Shown one piece after another: positions 25,386-36,159 of a DNA stretch of 57,605 nt. The notes beneath the pieces were generated by a model. That model worked only from the letters and a program-made list of their open reading frames with translations, did no database searches and was not told where the DNA came from. The position numbers and the translations under genes are program-made. The stretch is taken from the NCBI GenBank assembly GCA_005879255.1, contig VBKY01000088.1:1-57605 (forward strand), in the 5' to 3' direction. Position 1 is the stretch's first letter; every line of letters begins with the position of its first letter. Source of the DNA: Deltaproteobacteria bacterium. Lineage in GTDB: Bacteria; Desulfobacterota_B; Binatia; UBA9968.

Positions 25386-25773
25386 GCACAGGGCGGCGCC
25401 CCGTGGCTCGAAAAACTCAGCGACCCCCCGGATTACCGCAGACTGGACAAGATAGCTGGTTCAGCATGGCAAAAATTTTCCATCATGGACAAGTTTTTAC
25501 AACCGTTTAGCATATGTCTTGCTGGGTCGTTGATCGTCCCAATCAGTCGGAGATTCAGTTACGTCACGGACTTTCATCAAGAGATCTCGATTGATTGTCC
25601 AGTCGTTTCGGCATTCTAACGCTTATCAATCGCGGGTTTTACATCGTTTTTGGATTACAATCTCGCCGAGATTTGATAAAATCAGTAAGCCCAGATCTCG
25701 CTTCCACGCTTTAACCGATCTGGGCGTTTTCATGACAGAGGGTTTAGAAATTTGAATAGTGGTCTGTGCGCGC
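25386..25773. other. Intergenic region (388 bp) between the ACP-like and TIR genes
   Basis: These two genes diverge from this stretch. I see no convincing ORF in it. It becomes AT-rich to the right of about 25600 and contains one strong inverted repeat (25689-25725, listed separately). Promoters for both genes should lie here, but I cannot pick -35/-10 pairs with confidence. Confidence 0.5.
25689..25730 (+). terminator. Terminator-like hairpin upstream of the TIR gene
   Basis: GCCCAGATC (25689-25697) and GATCTGGGC (25717-25725) form a perfect 9-bp stem with a 19-base loop, followed by GTTTTC. It looks like a Rho-independent terminator, but no plus-strand gene ends before it. It may be a remnant, or it may insulate the TIR gene from upstream reading. 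Confidence 0.45.
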
Positions 25774-27225
25774 ATGGCAGACATTTTCATAAGCTACGCG
25801 AACGAAGATAAAGAAACCGCGGCCCGGCTCGCGGGGTTCCTTGAATCTATCGGGTGGAGCGTCTGGTGGGATCGGCGCATTCCTGCGGGACGTACCTGGC
25901 GTTCTGTACTCCAGGAGGCCCTCAAGGACATGCGTTGCATGATCGCCCTCTGGTCGCGAGATTCAGTGGAAAGTCCCTGGGTGGCCGAGGAGGCTGAGGA
26001 AGCGCGCAAGTTAGGCAAAACCCTTGTGCCGATCCTCATTCAGCGGGTTGAACCGCCAATCGGCTTTCGCACAATTCAAGCCGCCGATCTCGTAAACTGG
26101 GACGGATCACGCGATGATCCGGCCGCAAAGATGTTGATCGCCGATCTAGAATCTCTGCTCGGCAAACCAGCTGCGCAAACTGCCGAGCGAAATAGGATTG
26201 TCGAAACGCGAGATGTCGAATCTCCGCGTCCACCGCCATTTCGGGGATCTAAAAGCGGTTGGCTGATAGCTGCCATTGCCGGCATCGCCATCGTGTCGCT
26301 TCTGGCTGGGTGGCAAAAATGGATGGGTCCCAAGCAAGTAAATCGTGCACAACTTCCGCCGGCACAAGTCGATAACTTGCAGAAAGTTCCAGCGCCGCGA
26401 CTCATCGGTCTGGCCCTCAGTGGGGAACGAAGTGAGATCAAGCCATCCGAAATGCTTAAACTAAGATTGCTGGCGAACTACTCGGATGGAAAACAAGACG
26501 ATGTCAAAGATAAGATCGAATGGACGAGCAGCAACTCGAACGTCGCAACTGTCAATGAACGGGGAGAAGTGAAGGGCCTGCGCGTCGGTTCCGTAAATAT
26601 CACCGCGAAATCCGGGGACGTCGTGAGTTCCGCATGGACACTAAGCGTCAAAGCGGCCGAACCGGTGGTCGAACCCGTCGCTGCGCCAAAGTTGGTTGCC
26701 GTGGACATCAGCACGAGTAGAAATGAATTAATCGCCAACGAGAAAATTTTGGTTCGCGCAAAAGGCAGGTACTCGGACAATAGCGAGAAATTTCTCTCGA
26801 CTTCGGTTGACTGGGAGACGAGCGATCGAACGATTGCATCGATTAGCGAAAAGGGACAACTGGAAACGCTACGTCCGGGAAGGGTGCAGATTCTGGCGCG
26901 GTCCGGTCATCTTCGAAGTAAGCCACTTACTATTGTCGTGAGAGAAACCGAAATGAAAGAACAGCCTCAAGCCAAGTCGCCGAGACCTTTGGAACCGCGA
27001 CCGGTCACGCCACCACTCTTATCGGAACAGTCGAGAGCGCAAATCTCGGCATTCACTACCCGAGCCAAAATTTTTCGCGAGCAGGGAAACTACGCCGCCG
27101 CGCTGGCGGAGCTGGACAAGGCCAAAGCCATCGACGCAACGAATGAGGACGTTCGAACGGAAATCGAGCAGACAAAAAGAGCTTGTAACGCTGAAAAAGT
27201 CCTGGGTAATAAGCTAACTTGTTGA
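25774..27225 (+). CDS. TIR-domain protein with a membrane helix, two BIG2-like domains and a TPR-like tail
   Basis: About 483 residues from ATG 25774 (an in-frame GTG at 25759 would add 5). The TIR domain spans about 1-130: ADIFISYANEDKETAARLAG, SVWWDRRIPAGRTWRSVL, and SPWVAEEAEEARKLGKTLVP, whose glutamates are at the usual catalytic position. One transmembrane helix (GWLIAAIAGIAIVSLLAGW, about 162-180) follows. Then come two bacterial Ig-like BIG2 repeats (VEWTSSNSNVATVNERG-type at about 215-300 and again at about 305-395) and a helical segment resembling a TPR (REQGNYAAALAELDKAKAID, about 425-470). The predicted layout is a cytoplasmic TIR with extracytoplasmic Ig-like modules. It may be signalling or defence; the function is inferred only. 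Confidence 0.85.
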   Translation: MADIFISYANEDKETAARLAGFLESIGWSVWWDRRIPAGRTWRSVLQEALKDMRCMIALWSRDSVESPWVAEEAEEARKLGKTLVPILIQRVEPPIGFRTIQAADLVNWDGSRDDPAAKMLIADLESLLGKPAAQTAERNRIVETRDVESPRPPPFRGSKSGWLIAAIAGIAIVSLLAGWQKWMGPKQVNRAQLPPAQVDNLQKVPAPRLIGLALSGERSEIKPSEMLKLRLLANYSDGKQDDVKDKIEWTSSNSNVATVNERGEVKGLRVGSVNITAKSGDVVSSAWTLSVKAAEPVVEPVAAPKLVAVDISTSRNELIANEKILVRAKGRYSDNSEKFLSTSVDWETSDRTIASISEKGQLETLRPGRVQILARSGHLRSKPLTIVVRETEMKEQPQAKSPRPLEPRPVTPPLLSEQSRAQISAFTTRAKIFREQGNYAAALAELDKAKAIDATNEDVRTEIEQTKRACNAEKVLGNKLTC

Positions 27226-27255
27226 TTCCTAGCGAAGCGACCCGGAAACCGAGCG

Positions 27256-28104
27256 CTAACGTCTTTGTTCCCGTTGGCGCTCTAAGAACTCATCGCGTCG
27301 CGCGCGATCATTCTCTTCTTCAAGCTGGTAGCCAACCCATTCTGCGTTTGAAATGAGGGCATCCCAGTCTGTTGGGCGTGCGGCAAGTTGCTTCAGGCAG
27401 AGCTGAATCTGATTGCGGATTTTCTGAGCGGGGTCCCAAAATCTTCCCTGGGCCGTATAGGCCACGGTGTAGTCCAACCATTCGCGCAGTCCGTTCAGCG
27501 CCGCGGTTAGCTCTTTGCCTCCTTGAGTTCTTTGATTTTCGCCTGCTTTGTTCTGCTTGGCGCTTTCGCCTCGGATAATTTTCAATTCGTTTAGAAGAGA
27601 GGCGTCAGCGCCTGCATTTTGCAATTGGCCTTCGGTTTCTTTGGTCAAATCGAAGACGACGCCACGCTCCCGCGCCAACGCCGCGACTCTTTTAGGCTCG
27701 ACGCCTTCGCGTAGCGCGTAGGTGACTTCCTGTAAGTTGAACGCATTGCTTGGTGCTCGTGCGCCCGACGGACGAAGCAGGGTCAGGCCAAGATATAATC
27801 GCGCGACGTAGTCTTCGCTTAAATGGGACAGAGCTTTTTCGAATGCGGACCTGGCTTCGGTGTATCTACCGGAATTATATTGGGCCCGCCCGACGTAAGT
27901 CCAAATGCTTTTTCGCGGCGATACAGAACTGCTGACAAAAGTGGCCTCGCTCCGGGCGACTCGTTCGAAATAAGCAAGAGCATTGTCAGGCTCCCCTCTC
28001 AAGAGAGCCTGCCGCCCGGTCAAAAAGTCGGTTTGCGATTCCAACGACGCACAAGCCACGGTCCATAGAAGCGCAATTGCGGCAGTCAGGCGTGTAAGTC
28101 TCAT
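27256..28104 (-). CDS. TPR-containing putative lipoprotein
   Basis: About 282 residues from ATG 28104 (MRLTRLTAAIALLWTVACAS). It has a signal peptide with a weak lipobox ending in Cys; upstream in-frame starts to 28146 look unnatural. TPR-like helices appear at RGEPDNALAYFERVAR and NSGRYTEARSAFEKALSHLS, followed by LYLGLTLLR. A conserved-looking segment GVEPKRVAALARERGVVFDL, then LQNAGADASLLNELK, occurs in many Gram-negative proteins linked to TPR and caspase-like domains. The C-terminal part is helical. It converges with the TIR gene, the stops 31 bases apart, so the two are not an operon. Confidence 0.72.
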   Translation of the reverse strand: MRLTRLTAAIALLWTVACASLESQTDFLTGRQALLRGEPDNALAYFERVARSEATFVSSSVSPRKSIWTYVGRAQYNSGRYTEARSAFEKALSHLSEDYVARLYLGLTLLRPSGARAPSNAFNLQEVTYALREGVEPKRVAALARERGVVFDLTKETEGQLQNAGADASLLNELKIIRGESAKQNKAGENQRTQGGKELTAALNGLREWLDYTVAYTAQGRFWDPAQKIRNQIQLCLKQLAARPTDWDALISNAEWVGYQLEEENDRARRDEFLERQREQRR

Positions 28105-28303
28105 AGAAAACCCCCATAGGATAAGCGCCGGCCGGTAAAAACACAAGTTTCAAGTTTGTCGTGATTCGCTGTTCTGAAAAAAGCGCGCAGTGGAAATATT
28201 GATTCCAAGCCCATCGAGCTTCATGGCTTGTGATCTATTCTTTTTTTGCGTCGGGTTGTGAGCCACCGATGTCTCTGCTAAGGAAAACTCTAATTTTTTC
28301 ATC

Positions 28304-29542
28304 ATGCGTTGTTCCCCTACGCCGTGGTTAGTCGCCGGCATCGCTTCTGTCGTTCTCGGGCTTTCTCGGGGAATTCATTCATCCTTTGGCGTGTTTAATG
28401 TAGCGTTGCTGGATGCGTTCGGCTGGAGCCGAGGAGCGACAGCGGGAATTTTTTCTATCGTTCTCACAGTCGATGCCGCACTCTCCCCCGTCGTCGGCTA
28501 CCTGGTGGATCGATTCGGTGCAAAGATAATTTCCATTACCGGGTGCCTGGCTCTCGTAATCGGACTCTATCTGAGCAGTCGGGTTACGGATTTATGGCAA
28601 TTGTACATCTGTTTCGGCTTGATCCTCGCGGTCGGTTTCACCTTCGCCGGCATGGTGCCGCACGTGTTTTTGATCTCCGAATGGTTCTCCTCCAATCGCG
28701 CGTCAGCGATCGGCGTAGTGTACGCGGGCACTGGGGTGGGAATCATGCTTCTTTCTCCGCTGAGCGCGTGGCTGATTTCGAGTTACGGTTGGGCCCGAGC
28801 TTTTGAGATCTACTCAGTCGGCGTCCTTATCGGGCTCTTGCCGTTGATTTGGTTGTTCTATCAGCATGGACCCTACGGTGAGCGGCTGCGCGACCGTGTC
28901 GAGAGGAAAAAGAATCAGCAACAATGGACGGCGAAGCTGGCACTGCAAAGCTTGCAGTTCTGGTTATTGTTTATCGCCCGTATCGCCGCCGCGTCTGGGA
29001 CGACAGTCATCATCACGCACCAGGTTGCTCACGTGGTTGATGTCGGCTTTAGCAAGCTTTTATCGGCGTCCGTCTTTGGGCTGGCCGGAATCATCAGCAG
29101 CTTCGGTAGGGTAATATTTGGGTTCATCGCTGATCGGTTATCGAAACAAGCCGCTTACACGCTCAACATCGCGATGACGGTTATCGGCGTCGGCGCGCTG
29201 ATGATCTTGCACGATCCCAGCCAAGCCTGGTTGCTTTACGTTTACGTGATTTTTTTCGGCATTGGCTTCGGTTCGCGCGCCGTGATTTTTTCGGCTCTCA
29301 CCGCCGATATATTTTCCGGCAAGGGCTTTGGCTCCATCCTCGGCTACTCGACGGTAGCCGTGGGCGTGGGTGGCGCGCTGGGATCTTACTTAGGCGGCGC
29401 CTTTCACGATTGGACCGGTAGCTATTTAGTTTCTTTTTCACTCTCTGCTCTGCTATTGGCTCTCTCCGATGTTTGTGTCTGGGTGCTGTCAGTTACCGCG
29501 ATTGGGAATTATGACAAACGTCTTTGGGCCAGCGAAGAATAG
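28304..29542 (+). CDS. Major facilitator superfamily transporter
   Basis: The 412-residue protein has about 12 hydrophobic segments. The loop 2-3 motif GYLVDRFGAKIISITG lies around residues 65-80, and a second-half counterpart GFIADRLSKQAAYTLN around 274. Helix contents such as GLSRGIHSSFGVFNVALLDA and GATAGIFSIVLTVDAALSPV fit the monocarboxylate/oxalate-formate antiporter-like branch; that substrate class is a guess. The protein is complete, unlike the MFS remnant at 16882-17262. Confidence 0.88.
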   Translation: MRCSPTPWLVAGIASVVLGLSRGIHSSFGVFNVALLDAFGWSRGATAGIFSIVLTVDAALSPVVGYLVDRFGAKIISITGCLALVIGLYLSSRVTDLWQLYICFGLILAVGFTFAGMVPHVFLISEWFSSNRASAIGVVYAGTGVGIMLLSPLSAWLISSYGWARAFEIYSVGVLIGLLPLIWLFYQHGPYGERLRDRVERKKNQQQWTAKLALQSLQFWLLFIARIAAASGTTVIITHQVAHVVDVGFSKLLSASVFGLAGIISSFGRVIFGFIADRLSKQAAYTLNIAMTVIGVGALMILHDPSQAWLLYVYVIFFGIGFGSRAVIFSALTADIFSGKGFGSILGYSTVAVGVGGALGSYLGGAFHDWTGSYLVSFSLSALLLALSDVCVWVLSVTAIGNYDKRLWASEE

Positions 29543-29626
29543 GTTGGTTCACCCGAAGATCTGACGATCATCTCTAACCTTGAGCGATTTTTAGGAAGCT
29601 GGTAGCCTAATTTTCAGCGTGAATTT

Positions 29627-29995
29627 ATGGATACTCGGTTGCGAGAGGGCATAAGTTTATTTAACCAGGGCCGATTTTTCGATTGTCATGAAGTTTTGGA
29701 AGGACTCTATTTGGAAACCGATGAAGGCAGCAAGCCGTTTCTTGAAGGGCTGATTCAGCTGGCCGCGGCGTTTCGGATGTTTTGCGACTTCGGCGAAGTC
29801 AAAGGGGCGGTGCGAATGATTTATCAAGCGTTGATTCGCTTCGAAAATTATCAGCCGGCGTTTTTGCAGGTCCGCGTGAAAGACCTTTGCCAGGCCGCCG
29901 AGGAGTGGGCCAAGGCGGCGGAGCATGCCGAGGCTAAACCTTCGGCTATTAGCATTCCGAAAATACAGATCCAACGATTCAGCTTTTTCCGATGA
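29627..29995 (+). CDS. DUF309 domain protein
   Basis: The 122-residue protein starts with the DUF309 signature: GISLFNQGRFFDCHEVLEGL at 8-27, then FLEGLIQLAAAF. The fold is a small helical bundle whose role is unknown. Its last codons overlap the mfd start (ATGA), so the pair is translationally coupled. A regulatory or structural tie to Mfd cannot be read from sequence. Confidence 0.88.
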   Translation: MDTRLREGISLFNQGRFFDCHEVLEGLYLETDEGSKPFLEGLIQLAAAFRMFCDFGEVKGAVRMIYQALIRFENYQPAFLQVRVKDLCQAAEEWAKAAEHAEAKPSAISIPKIQIQRFSFFR

Positions 29996-32900
29996 TCGAT
30001 ATCCCGCTCACGGATCGACTCGAGCACTTCCTCAGCGGCACTTGGACAGGCGCTAAACGCATTCAGGGGCTGCAAGGCGGCGCGCGTGCCTATGTGCTTG
30101 CCTTGGTGGCTGCGAGGGCACGCAGGCCGATTCTGGTCGTCGCCGCCAGTGCGCGCGATGCCGAGAACCTGTTCGACGACCTGGCTTTTTTTCTCAGCGA
30201 AGACAGAGGGTTGGCGCCGCTAGGCAAACGCCTACATCTCTTTCCATCATGGGAAGTGCTGCCGTTTGAAAATCTGTCGCCGCATCCGGACAATATCGCC
30301 GGGCGTTTGGAGGGACTTTACAAGCTTGTCGAAGATTCGACACCGATCCTCATCGCAACTCCGGCCGCATTGATGCAGCGGGTGATTCCCAAGGAGGCGC
30401 TCAAGCAATCGTATCTTTATCTGGTCGCGGGCCAAGATGTATCGCGCGAATCAATCCTCGAGCACTTGGTTCAATGGGGTTATCAAAACGTTCCGCTGGT
30501 CGAGGAGCGCGGTGATTTTAGCGCGCGCGGCGGGATCGTGGATCTGTTCTCACCGGGTTATCGTCGACCACTCCGTCTCGAATTCGACGGCGACCGCTTG
30601 GAGTCGATGCGCGAATTCAATCCCGCGACACAGCGAACCGAGCAACTCCAGGACGAAATGTTGATCCTGCCAATGAAGGAATTCTCACTAAAACGAGCCG
30701 GACTAGAAGAAGCCTTGCGCCGATTGGATCAGCGGGCGGTGGAGTTGGAAGTCGATCGACGGGAAAAAAATAGCCTGCTCGAATCCATGCGCGCGGGGAT
30801 TCCGTTTCCGGGAATCGAATTTTTGGCTCCGTACTTTTTCTCCCAACTCGTGCCGGTATTTTCTTATCTGCCGGCGGAAACGTTGATTTGGTTGGATGGC
30901 GCGGATCGTATCGAAGCGGAAGCCGGACGCTTCAGTCAGCTTGCGTGGGACCGCAACGAGCGCAGCAAGGAAGATCATCGGTTGGTGGCGCGGGTAGAGG
31001 CGGAGTATCTGAATGAGCACGAATGGCGCGAGGCGTTACACGTGTTTCCCCAAGTCCACTGTGAGTCCCTCGTGATCATGGCCGCTTCGGAGCGAGCGCG
31101 GGAAATGACACTCACCGCCGAAACTTATCTGACCACCGACGCTCGCCAGGAAACCGCTCTGCACGGCAAAGAGGCCTCGCTCAAGCCGTTGGTCGAGCAA
31201 TTTAAGACCTGGGAAACGGAAAAGATCATCTTCGTTGCCCCGACCAAGGGCGACGCAGCGCGGCTCCGGGAGCTTTTGAGCAATTACGATATTCAATTCA
31301 CCTTGACCGAAGAGCCAGCGCCGGCAGCCCTCGGGCGGGCGGAATTTACTCGGGGAATCGTCTGCGGCCATCTCACCCAAGGCTTCCGATTGCCGGAAGC
31401 GCATCTCGTTCTCATCACTTTTGACGAGATCTTCGGGACGAGAAAGCGTCAGCCGACGACCTCGACGAAAAATTATCCGAGCCATTTCCTTACCAGTCTC
31501 AGCGAGCTCAAGCAGGACGATTATGTCGTTCATCTGGATCATGGAATTGGCGTCTATCGTGGTCTCAGGTTTCTCAAAGTTGCCGACGTCGAAGGCGAGT
31601 TTTTGCACCTGGAGTATGAAGCCGGCGATCGCCTCTACTTGCCCGTCGATCGCATCAATATGGTGCAGAAGTATATCGGCGGCGACGGTGCGCAACCATC
31701 CCTGGACCGGCTCGGCGGCACGGCGTGGGAGAAAGTTAAGGCGAAGGCACGCAAATCGATCTTCGCCATGGCCGAGGAGCTTGTGCAGCTATACGCGGTG
31801 CGCGAGGCGCGCGCCGGCACCGCCTTTGCGCCACCGGATGCTATGTACAAAGAATTCGAAGCCGCTTTCGAATACGAAGAAACACCCGATCAGCAGCGCG
31901 CCATCGATGAAACCCTTGCGGGCATGCATAGCAAGAAACCGATGGATCGCTTGATCTGCGGCGACGTTGGCTTTGGCAAGACTGAAGTAGCCATGCGAGC
32001 GGCGTTTCTCGCCGTCGAAGGCGGCAAACAAGTCGCTTTGCTGGCGCCCACGACCATTCTGGCGCAGCAGCATCTACAAACTTTTCGCCATCGCTTCCGC
32101 AATCATCCGGTGCGCGTCGAGATGGTGAGCCGCTTTCTGACTGCGAAAGAAGTCACTCACGTGCTGCAAGACACGGCTAAAGGGAACGTGGATATCATTA
32201 TCGGCACACACCGCCTGCTGCAGAAGGACGTGGAATTCAGGGATCTCGGTCTCGTCATCATTGACGAAGAACACCGCTTCGGAGTCGTGCATAAGGAGCG
32301 CTTTAAAAAACTCCGGCAGTTGGTCGATGTCTTAAGCCTCACGGCGACGCCGATTCCGCGCACGTTGCACATGTCGCTTGTGGGAATCCGTGACTTGAGC
32401 ATCATCGAGACGCCGCCGGTCGACCGTCTGGCGATTCAGACCTATGTGACCCGGTATAACGAAAACCTGATTCGCGACGCGGTACTGCGCGAGCTGGAGC
32501 GCGGTGGGCAAGTCTTCTTTCTGCACAACCGCGTTGAGACCATCGACCGCTTGGCGCAAAGGCTCGCGGATCTGGTTCCGGAAGCGAAAATGGCGATGGC
32601 GCATGGGCAGATGCGGCCAAAAGAGCTGGAAAAGGTCATGCTCGATTTTTTCGAGAACAAGACTCAGGTCTTGGTCTGCTCAGCCATTATAGAGTCCGGA
32701 CTAGATTTTCCCAATGCCAACACGATCATCATCAATCGCGCCGACAAGTTCGGTCTAGCGCAACTCTATCAGCTCCGCGGTCGCGTCGGACGATCGCATC
32801 GCCATGCCTACGCATACCTGTTAATTCCCGGCGAGCAAGCGATCACGCCCGACGCGGGAAAGAGATTGCGCGCCCTGCAGGAAATCGACGGACTGGGTGG

Positions 32901-33540
32901 TGGCTTCAAACTCGCGCTGCACGATTTAGAAATCCGTGGCGCCGGCAATTTGCTTGGCGAACAGCAGTCCGGACAGATTACCGCGGTGGGCTTCGAGCTT
33001 TACACCGAAATGATGGAAAAGGCGGTGAAGGAACTGAAAGGCGAAGAAGTGGCGCCGGAAGTGGAACCGGAGATCCGTCTTGGCATTCCGGCTTATTTTC
33101 CGGAGACGTATATCCCCGACGTCAACCAGCGCCTGTATTTTTACAAGCGTTTGGCGAGCCTGCGCAGTCCGGTAGACCTCGAGGAATTGAAGGGAGAAAT
33201 TAAAGATCGTTTTGGTCCCTATATTTCGGTCGTCGATAATCTGTTTCTCCTGATGAACCTGCGGCGTGTATTAAAAGAATTCCTGGTGCAGCAGATCAGT
33301 GCGTCCGATGGCAGAGTCTTTTTACTCTTCCATCCCGAATCGCCGGTCAAAGTCGAGAAACTCCTCGAACTGATTCACAAGCAAAAAAATCGCTTCCGCC
33401 TTGCGCCTGACGGCCGCTTGTCGTTTTCACCAAAGCACCGCCAATGGCCGGCAGTGATGGACGAAGTTGCGGAACTGCTGCATTCCATCGGTGAGACGGC
33501 GGTGCAACAAAAGGATTTTTTCGAACCGGCGCATGGGTGA
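29992..33540 (+). CDS. mfd: Transcription-repair coupling factor Mfd
   Basis: The 1182-residue ATP-dependent translocase removes stalled RNA polymerase and recruits UvrA. The N-terminal UvrB-like module contains [15 protein letters not shown]. The RNA-polymerase-interacting domain starts near [16 protein letters not shown]. The helicase motor has motif [13 protein letters not shown], motif [10 protein letters not shown], motif [16 protein letters not shown], and motif VI region [11 protein letters not shown]. The C-terminal D7 region is present ([17 protein letters not shown]). The length is normal and no key motif is missing. Confidence 0.98.
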   Translation: MIDIPLTDRLEHFLSGTWTGAKRIQGLQGGARAYVLALVAARARRPILVVAASARDAENLFDDLAFFLSEDRGLAPLGKRLHLFPSWEVLPFENLSPHPDNIAGRLEGLYKLVEDSTPILIATPAALMQRVIPKEALKQSYLYLVAGQDVSRESILEHLVQWGYQNVPLVEERGDFSARGGIVDLFSPGYRRPLRLEFDGDRLESMREFNPATQRTEQLQDEMLILPMKEFSLKRAGLEEALRRLDQRAVELEVDRREKNSLLESMRAGIPFPGIEFLAPYFFSQLVPVFSYLPAETLIWLDGADRIEAEAGRFSQLAWDRNERSKEDHRLVARVEAEYLNEHEWREALHVFPQVHCESLVIMAASERAREMTLTAETYLTTDARQETALHGKEASLKPLVEQFKTWETEKIIFVAPTKGDAARLRELLSNYDIQFTLTEEPAPAALGRAEFTRGIVCGHLTQGFRLPEAHLVLITFDEIFGTRKRQPTTSTKNYPSHFLTSLSELKQDDYVVHLDHGIGVYRGLRFLKVADVEGEFLHLEYEAGDRLYLPVDRINMVQKYIGGDGAQPSLDRLGGTAWEKVKAKARKSIFAMAEELVQLYAVREARAGTAFAPPDAMYKEFEAAFEYEETPDQQRAIDETLAGMHSKKPMDRLICGDVGFGKTEVAMRAAFLAVEGGKQVALLAPTTILAQQHLQTFRHRFRNHPVRVEMVSRFLTAKEVTHVLQDTAKGNVDIIIGTHRLLQKDVEFRDLGLVIIDEEHRFGVVHKERFKKLRQLVDVLSLTATPIPRTLHMSLVGIRDLSIIETPPVDRLAIQTYVTRYNENLIRDAVLRELERGGQVFFLHNRVETIDRLAQRLADLVPEAKMAMAHGQMRPKELEKVMLDFFENKTQVLVCSAIIESGLDFPNANTIIINRADKFGLAQLYQLRGRVGRSHRHAYAYLLIPGEQAITPDAGKRLRALQEIDGLGGGFKLALHDLEIRGAGNLLGEQQSGQITAVGFELYTEMMEKAVKELKGEEVAPEVEPEIRLGIPAYFPETYIPDVNQRLYFYKRLASLRSPVDLEELKGEIKDRFGPYISVVDNLFLLMNLRRVLKEFLVQQISASDGRVFLLFHPESPVKVEKLLELIHKQKNRFRLAPDGRLSFSPKHRQWPAVMDEVAELLHSIGETAVQQKDFFEPAHG

Positions 33541-33781
33541 AGACGGGGGGATGGAGCACTTGAACGTTGGCGTGTGGGTGAAGAAAAGACCATGATTCGA
33601 AGCGCCACGGCGGCATTCCAACGCTCTCAGATCTCTGAGAGGGGTGATTAGCCGAGCGGGCCTAAGGGGCGTTCGGCGAGATCAAGATGCCGCGGGGATT
33701 TGGCTTTTAAAATTAAGTATGGTAGCTATCTAGAGTCTTTGTCCATTACGACAAGCTGCGAGGTATATGTTGAGGCAAGTC

Positions 33782-35065
33782 ATGAATAAAAGCCTCCTGC
33801 TGTTTTTTCTGCTCGTTTTTCCCCACGGAGTTGCTGCTGCGGTCATTGAACAGTTAATCGCCATTGTCAACGGCGAGCCCTACACTTTGTCGGATGTGAA
33901 TGGTTACGCAAAGAGCAAAATGGGCCGTGGTTTTCCTAGCGGCGACCTCAATCAGATCAATGCCAACGATCGCGAAGTTTTGGAGCAGTTTATTACTGAC
34001 AAACTCCTGGAGGCTGAAGTGCGCGACGCCGGCATCGTCATTACCGATGACGACGTCACCCGGTACATCGAGCAGGTCAAGAAGAACAACCGTTTGTCGG
34101 ATGAGGATCTCAAGGTCGCGCTGGGCAGAGAAGGAGTGACCCTCGCCGCCTACCGGGCATCGGTGAAGTTGGAGATGGAGAAGAGCGAAATTATCGATCG
34201 CCAGGTACGGCGAAAGGTCACCATTACTGACGAGGACGTTGAGCGTTATTACAAACTCAACTCAAAGAATTATCGCGGCAATGAGCGGGCCCGCATTCGT
34301 CATATTTTGCTGCCGCTCGCGGAAGACGCACCGCCAGAGCGCGTCCAGAGCGTGATGGAGAAGGGCAAGGAATTGTACGAACGAATCGAGGCCGGCGAGG
34401 ATTTCGCCGAGCTGGCTCGCGAGTATTCCGAAGGCGCAGGCCGCACTGAGGGCGGCGAAATTGGTTGGGTTAAGAGAGGCACACTGATTTTGGGAATCGA
34501 AGAGGTTGCGTTTCAAAAATTAGCGGTCGGTCAGGTGAGTGAACCATTCCGCACCATCATGGGTGTACACATCGTCAAGCTGGAAGGCCGCGAAGGCAAC
34601 AATGTGTTGCCATTGACAAGTGTCGCCCCGCGAATCAAGGAAGAACTTTCGAAAAAGATCTTAGAGGAACGGTTCGCGCAATGGCTCAAGACCGATCTGC
34701 GACGGAAACATCGCGTCGATATCAAGGTGGCCAACGTCGTGTTCAAACCGGGAGATTCGAAGGAAGGCACGATGAACTCGTTGATGGCCACTTCTAATAG
34801 GACGGCTCGGCGGGAAGAACGCTCGGTTCTGAGCTATCTAAATCCGTTTTCTTACATCGTCAAGGAAACTCCATTCGAAGACGAAGATGCCAAAAGCCCG
34901 CTCAAGGACAAGAGCGTCGTCAGCGTCTTCGGAGTGCCTCTTTTCACAACCGATACGGTTGAAGACGCTCCAGACGTTTTAAATCCGCCGCCAAGTCAAT
35001 CCGGGAAAGGCGTTTTTTCCACGATCCTCGATTCATTGAATCCTTTTTCGTCAAAGAAGCCGTAA
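33782..35065 (+). CDS. SurA-like periplasmic peptidylprolyl isomerase/chaperone
   Basis: About 427 residues from ATG 33782 (an in-frame ATG at 33767 would add 5). A signal peptide (MNKSLLLFFLLVFPHGVAAA) is followed by a SurA-N-like chaperone module (IAIVNGEPYTLSDVNGY, FITDKLLEAEVRDAGI; about 25-160). One parvulin domain spans about 165-265 (RARIRHILLPLAE, FAELAREYSEGAGRTEGGEI, GVHIVKLEGR). The C-terminal extension of about 110 residues is Pro/Ser-rich and not conserved. It assists outer-membrane protein folding in Gram-negatives. Following pdxA resembles the surA-pdxA order of E. coli, which supports the call. Confidence 0.88.
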   Translation: MNKSLLLFFLLVFPHGVAAAVIEQLIAIVNGEPYTLSDVNGYAKSKMGRGFPSGDLNQINANDREVLEQFITDKLLEAEVRDAGIVITDDDVTRYIEQVKKNNRLSDEDLKVALGREGVTLAAYRASVKLEMEKSEIIDRQVRRKVTITDEDVERYYKLNSKNYRGNERARIRHILLPLAEDAPPERVQSVMEKGKELYERIEAGEDFAELAREYSEGAGRTEGGEIGWVKRGTLILGIEEVAFQKLAVGQVSEPFRTIMGVHIVKLEGREGNNVLPLTSVAPRIKEELSKKILEERFAQWLKTDLRRKHRVDIKVANVVFKPGDSKEGTMNSLMATSNRTARREERSVLSYLNPFSYIVKETPFEDEDAKSPLKDKSVVSVFGVPLFTTDTVEDAPDVLNPPPSQSGKGVFSTILDSLNPFSSKKP

Positions 35066-35133
35066 ATCCTCTGTCTCAAATTCGTAAGCGGGATAATCAA
35101 CCACGTTATCCTTCGGCCAAGCTCCTAGACTCA

Positions 35134-36159
35134 ATGTCGAGTAAACCGATCATCGCCATCACCATGGGCGATCCCGCCGGAATCGGTCCAGAGGTTATTC
35201 TCAAGGCACTCGCGGATCCCGTGATCAGAAAGGTTGCGCGGCCGCTGATCTTGGGCGATTGGGGCGTACTGCAGCGCACTCACGGAGGTAAAAAAAAATA
35301 TCCCAGACTGATTTGTTGGCAGCAAGGTCGACCGCTATTGTCTATGCTGAATCATCCGAGTGCGTTCGTCGTTTATCCGCTTTCTTCGCTGGCGCCAAGA
35401 GAATCCCGCCACGGTATTTCGTCAAAGGCGGGCGGGCATAGCGCGTTCAGCTATATCCGTGTCGCGGCGAAATTGGCGCTGTCGAAAGTCGCGGACGCCA
35501 TCGCGACCGCGCCGATCAGCAAGAGCAGCTTGATCGATTCGGGCCACGATTATCCTGGCCACACGGAGCTGCTCGCCGAGCTGAGCGGGAACGCCGAATG
35601 CCGCATGATGCTAGTCGGCGCGAAACTGCGCGTTGTCCCCGTGACCGGTCATATTCGCTTCACCAAAATCGCGCGCAGTCTCACGCGCGAAAACATTCAG
35701 GCCACCGTTGAGCTGACTCACCACAGCCTTAAAAATTTTTTTGGCATCTCCCGGCCCCGCGTCGCTGTCGCGGCGCTCAATCCGCACGGCGGTGAAGCAG
35801 GAATTTTCGGCGTGGAGGAGATCGATCTGATCGCCCCGGCGGTAAAATCGGCGCGGCGCAAGGGCATCGCCGCGCTGGGCCCTTTTCCGGCGGACAGTTT
35901 ATTTTATCATGCGGCGCGCGGCGACTATGATGCGGTGGTCTGCATGTATCACGATCAGGGCCTGATTCCGCTGAAGCTGCATCATTTCTTCGGCGGCGTG
36001 GCTCTGACCTTGGGACTGCCATTTATCCGCACGTCGGTCGATCACGGTACTGCGTATGATATCGCTGGCAGCGGCAAAGCGGACGAGACCAGCATGAAGG
36101 AAGCGATTCTCTTGGCGGCGCGGTTAGCGCGCCGTAGCACGGGAAAGAGGAAGCCATGA
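35134..36159 (+). CDS. pdxA: 4-hydroxythreonine-4-phosphate dehydrogenase PdxA
   Basis: The 341-residue enzyme oxidises 4-phosphohydroxy-threonine in the DXP-dependent vitamin B6 pathway. The start ITMGDPAGIGPEVILKAL is diagnostic. Metal-binding histidines lie in GHTELLAELSG, and in the C-terminal part are NPHGGEAGIFGVEE and CMYHDQGLIPLKL. The usual end segment RTSVDHGTAYDIAGSGKAD is intact. The last 4 bases overlap the phosphohexomutase gene. It stands downstream of the SurA-like gene. Confidence 0.97.
   Translation: MSSKPIIAITMGDPAGIGPEVILKALADPVIRKVARPLILGDWGVLQRTHGGKKKYPRLICWQQGRPLLSMLNHPSAFVVYPLSSLAPRESRHGISSKAGGHSAFSYIRVAAKLALSKVADAIATAPISKSSLIDSGHDYPGHTELLAELSGNAECRMMLVGAKLRVVPVTGHIRFTKIARSLTRENIQATVELTHHSLKNFFGISRPRVAVAALNPHGGEAGIFGVEEIDLIAPAVKSARRKGIAALGPFPADSLFYHAARGDYDAVVCMYHDQGLIPLKLHHFFGGVALTLGLPFIRTSVDHGTAYDIAGSGKADETSMKEAILLAARLARRSTGKRKP

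Noticed and set aside
28150..28341. Minus-strand ORF of 63 aa (ATG inside the MFS start)
   Set aside because: It overlaps the MFS start and upstream region and has no recognisable feature; could not be supported.
33624..33641. Hairpin CTCTCA-gatctc-TGAGAG downstream of mfd
   Set aside because: Short 6-bp stem followed by GGGG and not a T-run, so it is not supported as a terminator.
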